Below, piece by piece: positions 48,738 through 56,868 of a stretch of 64,000 bases of DNA. Under the pieces are notes generated by a model, which saw only the letters and a program-made list of their open reading frames with translations, searched no databases and had not been told where the DNA came from. The stretch is from Chromobacterium sp. ATCC 53434 (GTDB lineage: Bacteria > Pseudomonadota > Gammaproteobacteria > Burkholderiales > Chromobacteriaceae): contig NZ_CP025429.1 in NCBI RefSeq assembly GCF_002848345.1, positions 4,836,001 to 4,900,000 of the forward strand, given 5' to 3'. The position numbers were made by a program, and so were the translations under genes. The first letter of the stretch is position 1; each line of letters starts with the position of its first letter.

Positions 48738-50678
48738 ATGTCCAACATGCCAGACGGTTACTACAACCGTTTCGATCCGGCCAAGCATTTCGACGCCCAC
48801 CTGTTCCGGGCGAGCTATGCGGTGCAAGCGGCCGAATTCAATGAAGTCCAGTCCAATCTGTCCGCCCGCATCCAGGGCGTGGCCGACGCGATGTTCCGCG
48901 ACGGCAACGTGGTGCGCGACGCCCGCGTCGTTGTCCACGCCGACAGCGGCGAAGCGGTGTGCGAGGCCGGCGCCGTCTATCTGAAGGGCGCAGTGCGCGG
49001 CGTGGCGCCGAAGCAGCTGACGGTGCCGGTCGTCGGCGTGGTCGCCATCGGCCTGTATCTGCAGCAATCGGTGGTGACCGAGCTGGACGATCCCAGCCTG
49101 CGCGATCCGGCCGTCGGCGCGCGCAACTACCAGGAGGCCGGCGCCGCGCGGCTGAAGGTCGAGGCGGTGTGGGGCTTCGCCGGCGATGGCCAGAGCGGCG
49201 AGTTCTTCCCGGTCTATCAGGTGGAAAACGGCGTGCTGCGCGCCAAGGAGCCGCCGCCGCAGCTGGACGGCGTCACCCAGGCGCTGGCGCGCTACGACCG
49301 CGACAGCTCCGGCGGCTCCTATGTGGTGTCCGGCCTGGCCGTCGCCGCCGCCGCCGACCTGCCCGGCGGCGAGCAGGTCTACACCGTCAGCGAGGGCCGC
49401 GCCCGCGTCAACGGCTACGGCGTGGAATTGAACACCTCGCGGCGCCTGGTCTATCCGGCCGCCGCCGATCTGCGGCCGATAGACAGCGAGCCGCATACCA
49501 GCGCCAGCGCCGGCGCCCAGCGCATCAATGTCGATCGCGCGCCGATCGCCGTGATCAGCCAGGTGCGCATCACCAAGGAAGTCACCGTCACGCTGACCCA
49601 CGGCGGCTATACCGGCGCCCAGGACCCGCTGCCGGACACTTCGGTGATCTCGGTGCTGGAAGTGAAGCAGGGCGGCACCGTCTACGCCGCCGGCACCGAT
49701 TACAAGCTCAGCGCCGGCAAGCTGGACTGGAGCCTGCCGGGCAACGAGCCGGCGCCGGGCAGCACCTACACGGTCCGTTACCAGTTCATCGCCACGGCGC
49801 AGCCGACGCAATCGGACGCCACCGGCTTTACCGTCGAGGGCGCGGTGGTCGGCTCGCTGGTGCTGGTCAGCTATAGCCAGAAGCTGCCGCGCATCGACCG
49901 CCTGGCCATCGGCGCCGACGGCGAGCTGGTATGGATCAAGGGCGTCGCCGCCGACTGGAATCCGCAGCCGCCGGTGGTGCCGGCGTCCTTGCTGCCGCTG
50001 GCCTCCATCGTCCAGAGCTGGACCCGCGACCGCGCGGTCAGCAACGACGGTGTCCGGGTGGTGCCGATGTCCGACCTGGCCGGCCTGCAAGGCCGGCTGG
50101 ACCGGATGGCCGAGCTGATCGCCCAGCAGCGGCTGACCTCGGACGCCCAGCTGCGCGAAGCCGGCGCCAAGAAGGGCCTGTTCGTCGATCCCTTCCTGTC
50201 CGACGGCATGCGCGACGCCGGCATCGCCCAGGGCGCCGCCATCGTCGGCGGCGAGCTGACCCTGCCTATCGCCGCCAGCGCGGCCGGCATGCCCAGCGAC
50301 GTGGCCAACCGGACCAGCCTGGCCTTCAGCCTGGTGGCGGCGCTGGAACAGCCGATGCGCACCGGCAGCATGAAGATCAACCCCTATCTGGCCTTCGACC
50401 CGCTGCCGGCCGCGGTGACGCTGACGCCGGCGCTGGACCGCTGGACCGATTTGCAGACCAGCTGGGCCAGCCCGCTGACCGAGCGTCTGACCGTCGGCAG
50501 CGGCAACCGCTCCAGCGTCAGCCAGACCACCTCCGACATCTTGCTGTCCACCAGCCGCAAGCCGATCGAGACCCTGCGTTCCATCGAGGTGCGCTTCAGC
50601 CTGTCCGGTTTCGACCCCAACGAAGCCCTGTCCAGCCTCAAGTTCGACGGCATCAGCGTCGCGCCCGTCGCCCAGTAA
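48738..50678 (+). CDS. DUF4815 phage structural protein
   Basis: The 646-residue protein opens with MPDGYYNRFDPAKHFDAHLFRASYAVQAAEFNEVQSNLSARIQGVADAMFRDGNVV, the start typical of the DUF4815 family of tailed-phage structural proteins. It is mostly beta sequence with repeated Ig-like stretches (VTVTLTHGGYTGAQDPLPDTSVISVLEV). Its likely place is a baseplate appendage or short fibre. It lies 11 bases after the collar-like gene and is followed after 9 bases by a second beta-rich gene behind AAGGAG. Confidence 0.75.
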   Translation: MSNMPDGYYNRFDPAKHFDAHLFRASYAVQAAEFNEVQSNLSARIQGVADAMFRDGNVVRDARVVVHADSGEAVCEAGAVYLKGAVRGVAPKQLTVPVVGVVAIGLYLQQSVVTELDDPSLRDPAVGARNYQEAGAARLKVEAVWGFAGDGQSGEFFPVYQVENGVLRAKEPPPQLDGVTQALARYDRDSSGGSYVVSGLAVAAAADLPGGEQVYTVSEGRARVNGYGVELNTSRRLVYPAAADLRPIDSEPHTSASAGAQRINVDRAPIAVISQVRITKEVTVTLTHGGYTGAQDPLPDTSVISVLEVKQGGTVYAAGTDYKLSAGKLDWSLPGNEPAPGSTYTVRYQFIATAQPTQSDATGFTVEGAVVGSLVLVSYSQKLPRIDRLAIGADGELVWIKGVAADWNPQPPVVPASLLPLASIVQSWTRDRAVSNDGVRVVPMSDLAGLQGRLDRMAELIAQQRLTSDAQLREAGAKKGLFVDPFLSDGMRDAGIAQGAAIVGGELTLPIAASAAGMPSDVANRTSLAFSLVAALEQPMRTGSMKINPYLAFDPLPAAVTLTPALDRWTDLQTSWASPLTERLTVGSGNRSSVSQTTSDILLSTSRKPIETLRSIEVRFSLSGFDPNEALSSLKFDGISVAPVAQ

Positions 50679-50687
50679 GGAGAAACC

Positions 50688-51896
50688 ATGCCCATCAATG
50701 CCAATAGCGCCGGCCTGCTCGCCGGCAAGTTCACCATCCCGCCCGGCGTGCCGGCCGGCGTCAAGCGCGTCGAGTTCGTCGGCGCCGGCGGCAGCCGCGG
50801 CGAGGCCGTCTTCGTCGGCCAGGGCGAATTGCAGACCGAGCTGCGCCGACAGATCACCCGCATCACCGAAACCCGCTGGCAGGTCGATCCGCTGGCGCAG
50901 ACCTTCACGCTGAACGCTGACACCCAGCTGGGCGGCATCGAGCTGTGGTTCACCGCCAAGGGCGCCAGCCCGGTCGCGGTGCAGATCCGCGAAACCACCA
51001 CCGGCGTGCCGTCCCGCTCGGTATTGGCCGAGGCCCATCTGCAGCCGGCCGACATCGTCCTCACCGGCCCCACCCGCATCCAGTTCGCCGCCCCGGTCAA
51101 TCTGCAGGGCAGCATCGAGTACGCGCTGGTGGTGTTGTGCGACGACGCCGACGCCGCGCTGGCCATCGCCGAGCTGGGCAAGTGGGACAACAGCGCCAGC
51201 CGCTGGGTGACCAGCCAGCCCTACCAGGTCGGCGTGCTGCTGTCGTCCAGCAACGCCAGCAGCTGGACCGCGCACCAGGACCGCGACATGGCCTTCCGCC
51301 TGTTGGCCGCCAGCTACGCGGTGACCGCCAGGACCGTCGACCTGGGCAAGATCGACGTGAAGAACGCCACCGACCTGATGCTGCTGTCGCTGTCCGACAG
51401 CCCGTCGGCCGCCGCCCGCGTCGAATACAGCCTGGGCCTGCCGGATGGCAGCGCGGTGCAGGTTGCCGACGGCCAGCCGGTGCGCCTGCCGGCCCCGCTG
51501 AGCGGGCAGATCGGCGTCTCAGCCCGCCTGCTCGGCACCGAGAGCGCGTCGCCGGTGCTGTTCCCCGGCACCCAGCTGGTCAGCGGCCAGATCGCGCAAA
51601 GCGCCGACTACGTCAGCCGCGCGATTCCGGCCGGCAACAACGCCCGCGTGCGGGTGGTGTTCGACGCGCTGATTCCGGCCGGCGCCAGCGTGACGGCATC
51701 GGCCTCCGGCATAGACGACGGCGACGTCTTCCAGGCGGTGGCCTATCTGAGCAGCAAGCCGCTCGGCGATGGCTGGATGGAGATGACGCACGAGCTGGCG
51801 TCGATCAGCGAAGCGATGGTGCGGGTCAAGCTGAGCCTGGCCGGCAACAGCGCCGCCCGCCCGCGCGTGCGCAATCTGCGCGTGATCGTGCTGTAA
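50688..51896 (+). CDS. Beta-rich appendage protein, partner of the DUF4815 protein
   Basis: The 402-residue protein is nearly all beta-strand pattern (GKFTIPPGVPAGVKRVEFVGAGGSRGEAVFVGQG, DPLAQTFTLNADTQLGGIELWFTAKGASPVAVQI, RPRVRNLRVIVL). DPLAQTF is a motif seen in phage adhesin and DUF4815-neighbour proteins. I recognise no enzyme motif. Tight spacing with the previous gene implies they are made and assembled together. Confidence 0.6.
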   Translation: MPINANSAGLLAGKFTIPPGVPAGVKRVEFVGAGGSRGEAVFVGQGELQTELRRQITRITETRWQVDPLAQTFTLNADTQLGGIELWFTAKGASPVAVQIRETTTGVPSRSVLAEAHLQPADIVLTGPTRIQFAAPVNLQGSIEYALVVLCDDADAALAIAELGKWDNSASRWVTSQPYQVGVLLSSSNASSWTAHQDRDMAFRLLAASYAVTARTVDLGKIDVKNATDLMLLSLSDSPSAAARVEYSLGLPDGSAVQVADGQPVRLPAPLSGQIGVSARLLGTESASPVLFPGTQLVSGQIAQSADYVSRAIPAGNNARVRVVFDALIPAGASVTASASGIDDGDVFQAVAYLSSKPLGDGWMEMTHELASISEAMVRVKLSLAGNSAARPRVRNLRVIVL

Positions 51897-51907
51897 GGGG
51901 GGGGGAG

Positions 51908-52201
51908 ATGGACAATCAGACCCCCCATTTGAGCCTGCCCTTGCCGAATCCCGGCAACAGCCTGGCCGAGGACGTGCTGCGGATACGCGACGCCTTCACC
52001 GCGCTGGACCAGAAGATGGCCAGCCTGGACGCGCTGCTGTCCAGCGACGACCTGAACCTGGACACCGTCCAGGAGCTGGTGGCCGCCGTCAAGCGCGCCC
52101 GCGGCGACATCGACGCCGCCGCCGCCCAGTTTGTCGAACGCAAGGCCTTCGTCGACGCCCGGCTGTTAACCCTGACCGCGCTGGCCGGCGCCGGCCTGTA
52201 A
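51908..52201 (+). CDS. Small hypothetical tail protein
   Basis: A 97-residue helical protein behind a G-rich ribosome site (GGGGGGGAG): MDNQTPHLSLPLPNPGNSLAEDVLRIRDAFTALDQKMASL then LNLDTVQELVAAVKRARGDIDAAAAQFVERK. LPNPGNSLAEDVLRIRDAF-like openings are common in phage fibre-base proteins. It probably anchors or trimerises the repeat fibre encoded next. Confidence 0.65.
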   Translation: MDNQTPHLSLPLPNPGNSLAEDVLRIRDAFTALDQKMASLDALLSSDDLNLDTVQELVAAVKRARGDIDAAAAQFVERKAFVDARLLTLTALAGAGL

Positions 52202-52215
52202 AACCCGGAGGAACC

Positions 52216-53814
52216 ATGTCTAAAGATTTACCGGAATACCGCGCGCAATACCTGGCGCGCATCAAGAGCCAGCTGCTCGGCGCCGATCTCGGCAACGCCG
52301 GTGCCACCGATCTGGTGATGCAGTCGGCGCTGCTCAGGGCGCACAGCCTGATCGCCAGTCTTGATCTGCAGGACATAGACTATCTGCGCGACATGAACGG
52401 CGCCGCGCTGGAAAGCTATCTGCAGCAGGCGGCCAACCGCGCGCGCTTCGAGCAGCAACTGGCCTCGGCCGGCGTGATGCCGACCATCGTCTCCAGCGCC
52501 GCTTTCATGACCGCCATTGCCGACAGCCCTACGGCGATGGCCGCGCTCGCCGGCAGCGCGCCGGCGATGACGGCCATCGTCGGCAATGCGCCGATCACCA
52601 ATCTGTTGGCCGGCAATGCCACGGCGATGAAGGCGGTGGCCGCCAGCGCGGTGGCGATGTTTGCCGTGATCGCATCCCCGGCGGCGATGGCCGTCATGAC
52701 GGCATCGTCGACGGCGATGGCGGCGATGGCATCGTCGCCGATCGGGATGTCCACCTTGTTGGCCAGCGCGTCCACGTGGGCCATCGTCGTGTCGTCGTCG
52801 ATCGCTATGACGGCGGTGGCGGCGTCGTCGACGGCGATGGCCGCTTTGCTGGCAAACGCGGCTGCGTGGACGACAGTTTTGTCATCGTCGACAGCGATGG
52901 CTGTGGTGGTGGCATCGTCGACGGCGATGACGGCAGTGACGGCGTCGTCGACAGCGATGGCCGCGGTGATGGGCGCATCGGTGGCCATGGCGGCGGTGGT
53001 GGCGTCATCGACAGCGATGGCTGCGGTGCTGGTGTCTTCGGCGGCGATGACGGCGGTGGCGTCGTCGTCGACTGCCATGGCCGCGGTGGCGGCATCGCCG
53101 GTGGCGATGACGGCGGTAGCGGCCTCATTGGCGGGGATGTCTGTAGTGGCGGTGTCGCCGACTGCGCTGGCTGCGGTGACGTCGTCGTCGCTTGCCATGA
53201 CGGCGGTGGCGGCATCGTCGACGGCGATGGCTGCGATGGTGGCGTCGTCGCAGGCTTGGACTGCGGTGACTTCGTCATCGGTAGCGATGACTGCGGTGGT
53301 GGCATCGTCGACCGCGACGACCGTGGTGATGGCATCGTCGGCTGCAATGACTGCGATAGCGGCATCGCCGGTGGCGATGAATGTGGTAACCGCATCGTCG
53401 GCCACGATGGCTGTGGTCGCCGCATCGGTGTCCGCGATGGTCACGTTGCTGAGCACCTCGGTTGCTCGAGGGGCCATCTGGAACAGCGCCATCGCGCTGA
53501 CGGCAATCCAGAACGCGCCTGTGACGGTTCACGATGCGCTGCAGACCCACCCTCAAGTCACCATGATGAGCACAAACCCGTCCAATCTCACCGCTACCTT
53601 TGTTGCAGGCAAGAGCATGACTTTGCGGATGAGAAATGTCAGTGGCAACGATACAAACTCCATGCGTACCTTGGCCGGTGGCTCCGGCGCGGGCGACGAT
53701 GTATTCACCACCACCACCACCTGGACGCCCCGAGTGCGGGCCTACAACAACCTGTGCCATTTCGCCTGGAGCAATAACTATCAGTTCCAGGCCTATGTGA
53801 TGAACATGAACTAA
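52216..53814 (+). CDS. Tail fibre with about 34 alanine-rich decapeptide repeats
   Basis: Behind GGAGGAA, the 532-residue protein has a helical N-terminus (residues 1-95; DLPEYRAQYLARIKSQLLGADL). A long run of decapeptides like TAMAAVVASS follows (about 96-435). A C-terminal domain of about 95 residues is rich in Asn/Thr (KSMTLRMRNVSGNDTNSMRTLAGGSGAGDDVFTTTTTWTPRVRAYNNLCHFAW), with no repeats, and is likely the receptor tip. Alternation of Ala/Met/Val with Ser/Thr suggests a solenoid shaft. No enzymatic motif is seen. The gene context makes a fibre most likely. Confidence 0.75.
   Translation: MSKDLPEYRAQYLARIKSQLLGADLGNAGATDLVMQSALLRAHSLIASLDLQDIDYLRDMNGAALESYLQQAANRARFEQQLASAGVMPTIVSSAAFMTAIADSPTAMAALAGSAPAMTAIVGNAPITNLLAGNATAMKAVAASAVAMFAVIASPAAMAVMTASSTAMAAMASSPIGMSTLLASASTWAIVVSSSIAMTAVAASSTAMAALLANAAAWTTVLSSSTAMAVVVASSTAMTAVTASSTAMAAVMGASVAMAAVVASSTAMAAVLVSSAAMTAVASSSTAMAAVAASPVAMTAVAASLAGMSVVAVSPTALAAVTSSSLAMTAVAASSTAMAAMVASSQAWTAVTSSSVAMTAVVASSTATTVVMASSAAMTAIAASPVAMNVVTASSATMAVVAASVSAMVTLLSTSVARGAIWNSAIALTAIQNAPVTVHDALQTHPQVTMMSTNPSNLTATFVAGKSMTLRMRNVSGNDTNSMRTLAGGSGAGDDVFTTTTTWTPRVRAYNNLCHFAWSNNYQFQAYVMNMN
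52501..53520 (+). repeat. 30-bp in-frame repeat array (about 34 units)
   Basis: The array encodes decapeptides of consensus [TV]AMTAV[AV]ASS, with position 3 mostly Met or Trp and positions 9-10 mostly Ser. At DNA level GCGTCGTCGACGGCGATG-like cores recur with many silent and conservative changes, so the array is older and more diverged than the tape-measure repeats. Confidence 0.92.
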
Positions 53815-53826
53815 GGTATGCCCGAC

Positions 53827-54504
53827 ATGCAAAAAGCAATCATCGATCTCAATCTGAACGCCATTGTCGGCATCGCCAACGCCGGCGCCACAGTGGAAAA
53901 GCACCAGATGCTGTTGGATCTGCCTGAGGACTTCCAGCCCGCCGACGTTGCTGAGTGGGCCTATGACGGTCATAGCCTGGTCCATGACCCCGCAGCTTTC
54001 TTGAAGCAGGCCAAGGTGGCCCGCAAGATCCGCATCAAGGAGGAGGCCCGCCGCCTGATCGCCGATACCGATTGGCGGTTGAACCGCGCCCGCGAGCGGG
54101 AGGCCGCAGGCTGGGGCACGCTGGCCGAGGTGGATGCGGAGCTGGCCGAGCGCGAGGCGATACGCCGTTCGTCGAACGCCGCCGAGCAGGCCGTCGACGC
54201 GCTGACCGACGCGGCCAGCGTGCAGGCCTACGCCTGGACGGTCGACGTTGCCGTCGCCGCGCCGCGCCGGATGACGCACAAGCAGTTCATGGCGCGCTTT
54301 TCCGACGCGGAGATACAGGGAATGCTCAAGGCCTTCGGCGACAATCCGGCGCTGCGTCCGTGGTGGGAGCGCTTCAGCCTGGCGCGCGACATCAGCCTAG
54401 ATGACGCGGTCACCCAGAGCGGCGTTCAGGCGCTGGAGGCGGCCGGCCTGATAGCCAAGGGCAGGGCGGCCGAGGTGCTGGCCGGCGGCGCGGCGCACGG
54501 CTGA
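53827..54504 (+). CDS. Partner of the repeat fibre, probable assembly protein
   Basis: The ATG at 53827 (MQKAIIDLNLNAIVGIANAG) is preferred over the ATG at 53818 because AAGG lies 10 bases before the former and only a base from the latter. The 225-residue product has WAYDGHSLVHDPAAFLKQAKVARKIRIKEEARRLIADTDWRLNRAREREAAGWGT, the helical ADTDWR..RA type seen in fibre-assembly proteins of other phages. A hydrophilic C-terminal region follows (MTHKQFMARFSDAEIQGMLKAFGDN). It probably serves the repeat fibre. Confidence 0.6.
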   Translation: MQKAIIDLNLNAIVGIANAGATVEKHQMLLDLPEDFQPADVAEWAYDGHSLVHDPAAFLKQAKVARKIRIKEEARRLIADTDWRLNRAREREAAGWGTLAEVDAELAEREAIRRSSNAAEQAVDALTDAASVQAYAWTVDVAVAAPRRMTHKQFMARFSDAEIQGMLKAFGDNPALRPWWERFSLARDISLDDAVTQSGVQALEAAGLIAKGRAAEVLAGGAAHG

Positions 54505-54522
54505 TCGGGGTTGTTGGACATA

Positions 54523-54556
54523 GGCGCGCCGCCGGTGACGGGGCGCGCCGTTTTTT
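54523..54556 (+). terminator. Rho-independent terminator before the second baseplate module
   Basis: GGCGCGCC at 54523-54530 pairs with GGCGCGCC at 54542-54549 (a self-complementary 8-mer), followed by G and TTTTTT at 54551-54556. It lies 18 bases after the assembly-protein stop and is followed by junction element B. Confidence 0.88.
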
Positions 54557-54567
54557 GTGGCCGGGCC

Positions 54568-54627
54568 ATTGCTAAACCGGTTTAAAAGCCCCGTCGGCGG
54601 CGCCCTGGCACCATTAGGCCATGACAC
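54568..54627 (+). promoter_or_regulatory. Junction element B (CTAAACCGGTTTAAAAG...CATGAC)
   Basis: The core TAAACCGGTTTA (54573-54584) is a perfect 12-base palindrome in the CTAAA-N4-TTT layout shared with elements A and C, with AAAAGCC next and CATGAC at the end. It follows a terminator directly, as element D does. Confidence 0.6.
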
Positions 54628-54737
54628 AGCCGGGCGGCATCCGATCGTTGCATGGGCAGCCGCGCATTCGGCTGCCGCCGGTATTGCTCTGCGTGGAGGC
54701 CGACGGTGCGATCCGCGAAACCGAATGGCGGCTGTGA
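54621..54737 (+). pseudogene. Collapsed gpW remnant
   Basis: A 38-codon frame ends GQPRIRLPPVLLCVEADGAIRETEWRL-stop. The intact gpW ends with YGEPRIQLLRVLFSIEADG, 15 more residues, then VIRETELRL-stop. The remnant therefore keeps the last exon-like pieces of gpW with the N-terminal 80 residues and an internal segment deleted. The following leader AGACAAGGACA before gpJ copy 2 also matches the leader before gpJ copy 1. It is the scar of a duplicated gpW-gpJ unit. Confidence 0.85.
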
Positions 54738-54761
54738 GCCCGACAGACAAGGACAAGCGCA

Positions 54762-55934
54762 ATGAACCAGACGACGACCGATCTTCCGAAGTTTATCGAC
54801 GACGATCCGCAGCGGATCACCAGCGAGCTGATCGCCGCCTACCAGAACATGGCTGGCAAGACCTTGTATCCGGGCCAGGTGGAGCGCTTGCTGATCGACC
54901 TGATCGCCTACCGCGAGAGCGTGACCCGCGCGGCCTTCAACGACGCCGGCCGGCAAAACCTGGTGGCCTTCGCCCGCGCGCCGATGCTGGACTACCTCGG
55001 CGAGCTGGTCGGCGTTGTCCGGCTGCCGGCGCAGCCGGCGCGCAGCAAGGTCAGCTTCACTTTCCGGGCCGGCGCGTCGCAGCAGGTGATCATCAAGCCG
55101 CAGACCCTGGTGGCCGGCCGCGGCGACATCCAGTTCCAGACCACCGAGCAGGCGGTGGTCAACATCGCGCCGGACAAGGACGCGACGGTGGCGCTGGCCG
55201 TGGTGGCGGTGGAACCGGGCATGGACGGCAACGGCCAGGAGCCGGGCGCCATCAGCCATCTGGTCGACGATCTGGGCGTGACGGTGACGGTGGCCAATAC
55301 CGAAATCAGCGCCGGCGGCGCCGACGCCGAGGACGACGAGCGGCTGCGCCAGCGCATCCGCCTGGCGCCGGAATCGTTCAGCGTGGCCGGCAGCGCCGCC
55401 GCCTACCGCCACCACGCCTTGCGCGCGCACCAGAGCATCGTCGACGTCGCGGTGGTCAGCGCCAACAACCCCGAGGCCGGTGGCAGGCCGGAGGACGTGC
55501 CGAAACCGGGCGAGGTGTGGCTGTATCCGCTGGTGGGCGACGGCCTGCCCGGCGCCGACCTGCTGAAAACGGTGGAGAACACCTGCAGCGCCGACCGGGT
55601 ACGGCCGCTGACCGACAAGGTGACGGCGAAGTCGCCGGTGGAATTCCCCTATCAGCTTCTGGCCAGCCTGCAACTGTATGCCGGCTCCGACGCCAAAGAG
55701 GTGCAGCAGCGCGCGCAGGTTGCGCTGCAAGCCTACCTGCAGACGCAGCAGGCCAAGCTGGGCAACGATATCGTGCCGTCGCAGCTGGTGGCGGTGCTGT
55801 CGGTGCCGGGCGTCTACCAGGTGAATCTGCAACAACCGGTCGCGGTGCAGAAAGTGCCGTCCTACGGCTGGGCGCACTGCGTCAATGGCGTCACCGGCGT
55901 CGGCATAGACCAGGGCAGCCTCGACAATGGCTAG
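54762..55934 (+). CDS. Baseplate wedge protein gpJ, copy 2
   Basis: The 390-residue protein is a paralogue of the gpJ at 45620: DLPKFIDDDPQRITSELIAAYQNMAGKTLYPGQVERLLIDLIAYRESVTRAAFNDAGRQNLVAFARAPMLDYLGELVGV is nearly the same, while the C-terminal third differs. The core GADAEDDERLRQRIRLAPESFSVAGSAAAYRHHAL is intact. It lacks the duplicated N-terminal stretch of copy 1. It probably forms an alternative wedge with gpI copy 3, or is a spare fibre module. Confidence 0.93.
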   Translation: MNQTTTDLPKFIDDDPQRITSELIAAYQNMAGKTLYPGQVERLLIDLIAYRESVTRAAFNDAGRQNLVAFARAPMLDYLGELVGVVRLPAQPARSKVSFTFRAGASQQVIIKPQTLVAGRGDIQFQTTEQAVVNIAPDKDATVALAVVAVEPGMDGNGQEPGAISHLVDDLGVTVTVANTEISAGGADAEDDERLRQRIRLAPESFSVAGSAAAYRHHALRAHQSIVDVAVVSANNPEAGGRPEDVPKPGEVWLYPLVGDGLPGADLLKTVENTCSADRVRPLTDKVTAKSPVEFPYQLLASLQLYAGSDAKEVQQRAQVALQAYLQTQQAKLGNDIVPSQLVAVLSVPGVYQVNLQQPVAVQKVPSYGWAHCVNGVTGVGIDQGSLDNG

Positions 55935-56216
55935 ACTGGCGGCGAACTAATCTCCGTCGGGCGTCGCCTGACGCCTGACTGACCGTTTCCCGGCCTGCTC
56001 CAGCGACGCTGGCGGGCTTCCGCTCCCCCATCCCTGATCGTGGCGCCGCGGCCGAACCGGCCCGCCGCCTGTCCCGGCGTCAAAAGCGCGGCGCCGCTTC
56101 CCCAAGCCTTTACCGCCGTCCTCTTTTCCTTCCCATCAGATGGCCTGCGCCGTTCGGGCATCCGCCGGCCGGCGATCCGTCCGTCCTCATTCACGTTCCA
56201 GCACAAGGAGGTTCCC
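55935..56216. other. Non-coding gap between gpJ copy 2 and gpI copy 3
   Basis: In the first module gpJ and gpI overlap by 8 bases, but here 282 bases separate gpJ from the next start codon. I see no family-like protein in any frame and no clear terminator. The gap may be a recombination scar from loss of a 5' gpI segment. Confidence 0.6.
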
Positions 56217-56300
56217 ATGTATCTGCAAGCCGGCCTTGATCCGCGCCGACCGGCGGCGTCGGGCGGGCAGTCCCAGCCGGGAAGGAGGCGCGATGATTGA
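56217..56300 (+). CDS. Short leader-like ORF (27 residues)
   Basis: An ATG at 56217 behind a perfect AAGGAGG opens a 27-residue frame (MYLQAGLDPRRPAASGGQSQ...), ending at a TGA that overlaps the start of gpI copy 3. It may be a translational leader that couples ribosomes into gpI; its peptide resembles nothing I know. Confidence 0.35.
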   Translation: MYLQAGLDPRRPAASGGQSQPGRRRDD

Positions 56301-56868
56301 CGCCGCCCCGTCCATTCTGGCGCGCGACAAGCGCTTCGGACCGTTGGCCGGACTCACCGAGCGCTTGCCGGATCTCGACCTGTCGGCCTTCCTGGTCTAT
56401 CTGGTCGACACCGCGCAGCCGGCTCTGCTGCCGCTGCTGGCCGAGCAATTCCACATCGACGGCGAGGAAGGCTGGACGCTGGCCGAATCCGACGACGCCC
56501 GCCGCGCGCTGCTGCACAGCGCCAATGAATTGCACCGCTACAAAGGCACGCCGTGGGCGATACGCGAGGTGATTCGCCGGCTGGGCCTGGGCGAGGTCGA
56601 GCTGATCGAAGGCCTGGCCGGCCAGCGCCGCGACGGCGCGATCCGCCGCAACGGCTATTACGTGCACGGCGATCCGCAGGCCTGGTGCCGGTATCGGGTA
56701 TTGCTGGGCCGGCCTATCACCAACGACCAGGCCGCCCAGCTGCGCCGGATGCTGGCGCTGTACGCGCCGGCGCGCTGCCAGCTGGCCGGCCTCGAATACC
56801 AGGCGGTGGCCAACCGCCACAACGGCGTCATCCGCCGCGACAAGCAATTCAACCGAGGGAGCGCCTGA
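56293..56868 (+). CDS. Baseplate protein gpI, copy 3
   Basis: The 191-residue protein is a standard-length gpI: APSILARDKRFGPLAGLTERLPDLDLSAFLVYLVDTAQPALLPLLAEQFHIDGEEGWTLAESDDARRALLHSANELHRYKGTPWAIREVIRRLGLGEVELIEG. It resembles copy 1 more than copy 2 in length and in the HRYKGT segment. GGAGG lies upstream of the ATG at 56293. Its stop overlaps the fibre 2 start (TGATG), so wedge and fibre are coupled. Confidence 0.9.
   Translation: MIDAAPSILARDKRFGPLAGLTERLPDLDLSAFLVYLVDTAQPALLPLLAEQFHIDGEEGWTLAESDDARRALLHSANELHRYKGTPWAIREVIRRLGLGEVELIEGLAGQRRDGAIRRNGYYVHGDPQAWCRYRVLLGRPITNDQAAQLRRMLALYAPARCQLAGLEYQAVANRHNGVIRRDKQFNRGSA

Noticed and set aside
52416..53492. 358-codon minus-strand frame of DDAVTA-type repeats opposite the repeat fibre
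   Set aside because: It is only the mirror of the 30-bp repeat array. The plus-strand frame has a good ribosome site, fits the operon and has non-repeat ends.
54621..54737. Functional small gpW gene
   Set aside because: It lacks the conserved N-terminal 80 residues and the LRPEFGSDL core, so it cannot form the wedge.
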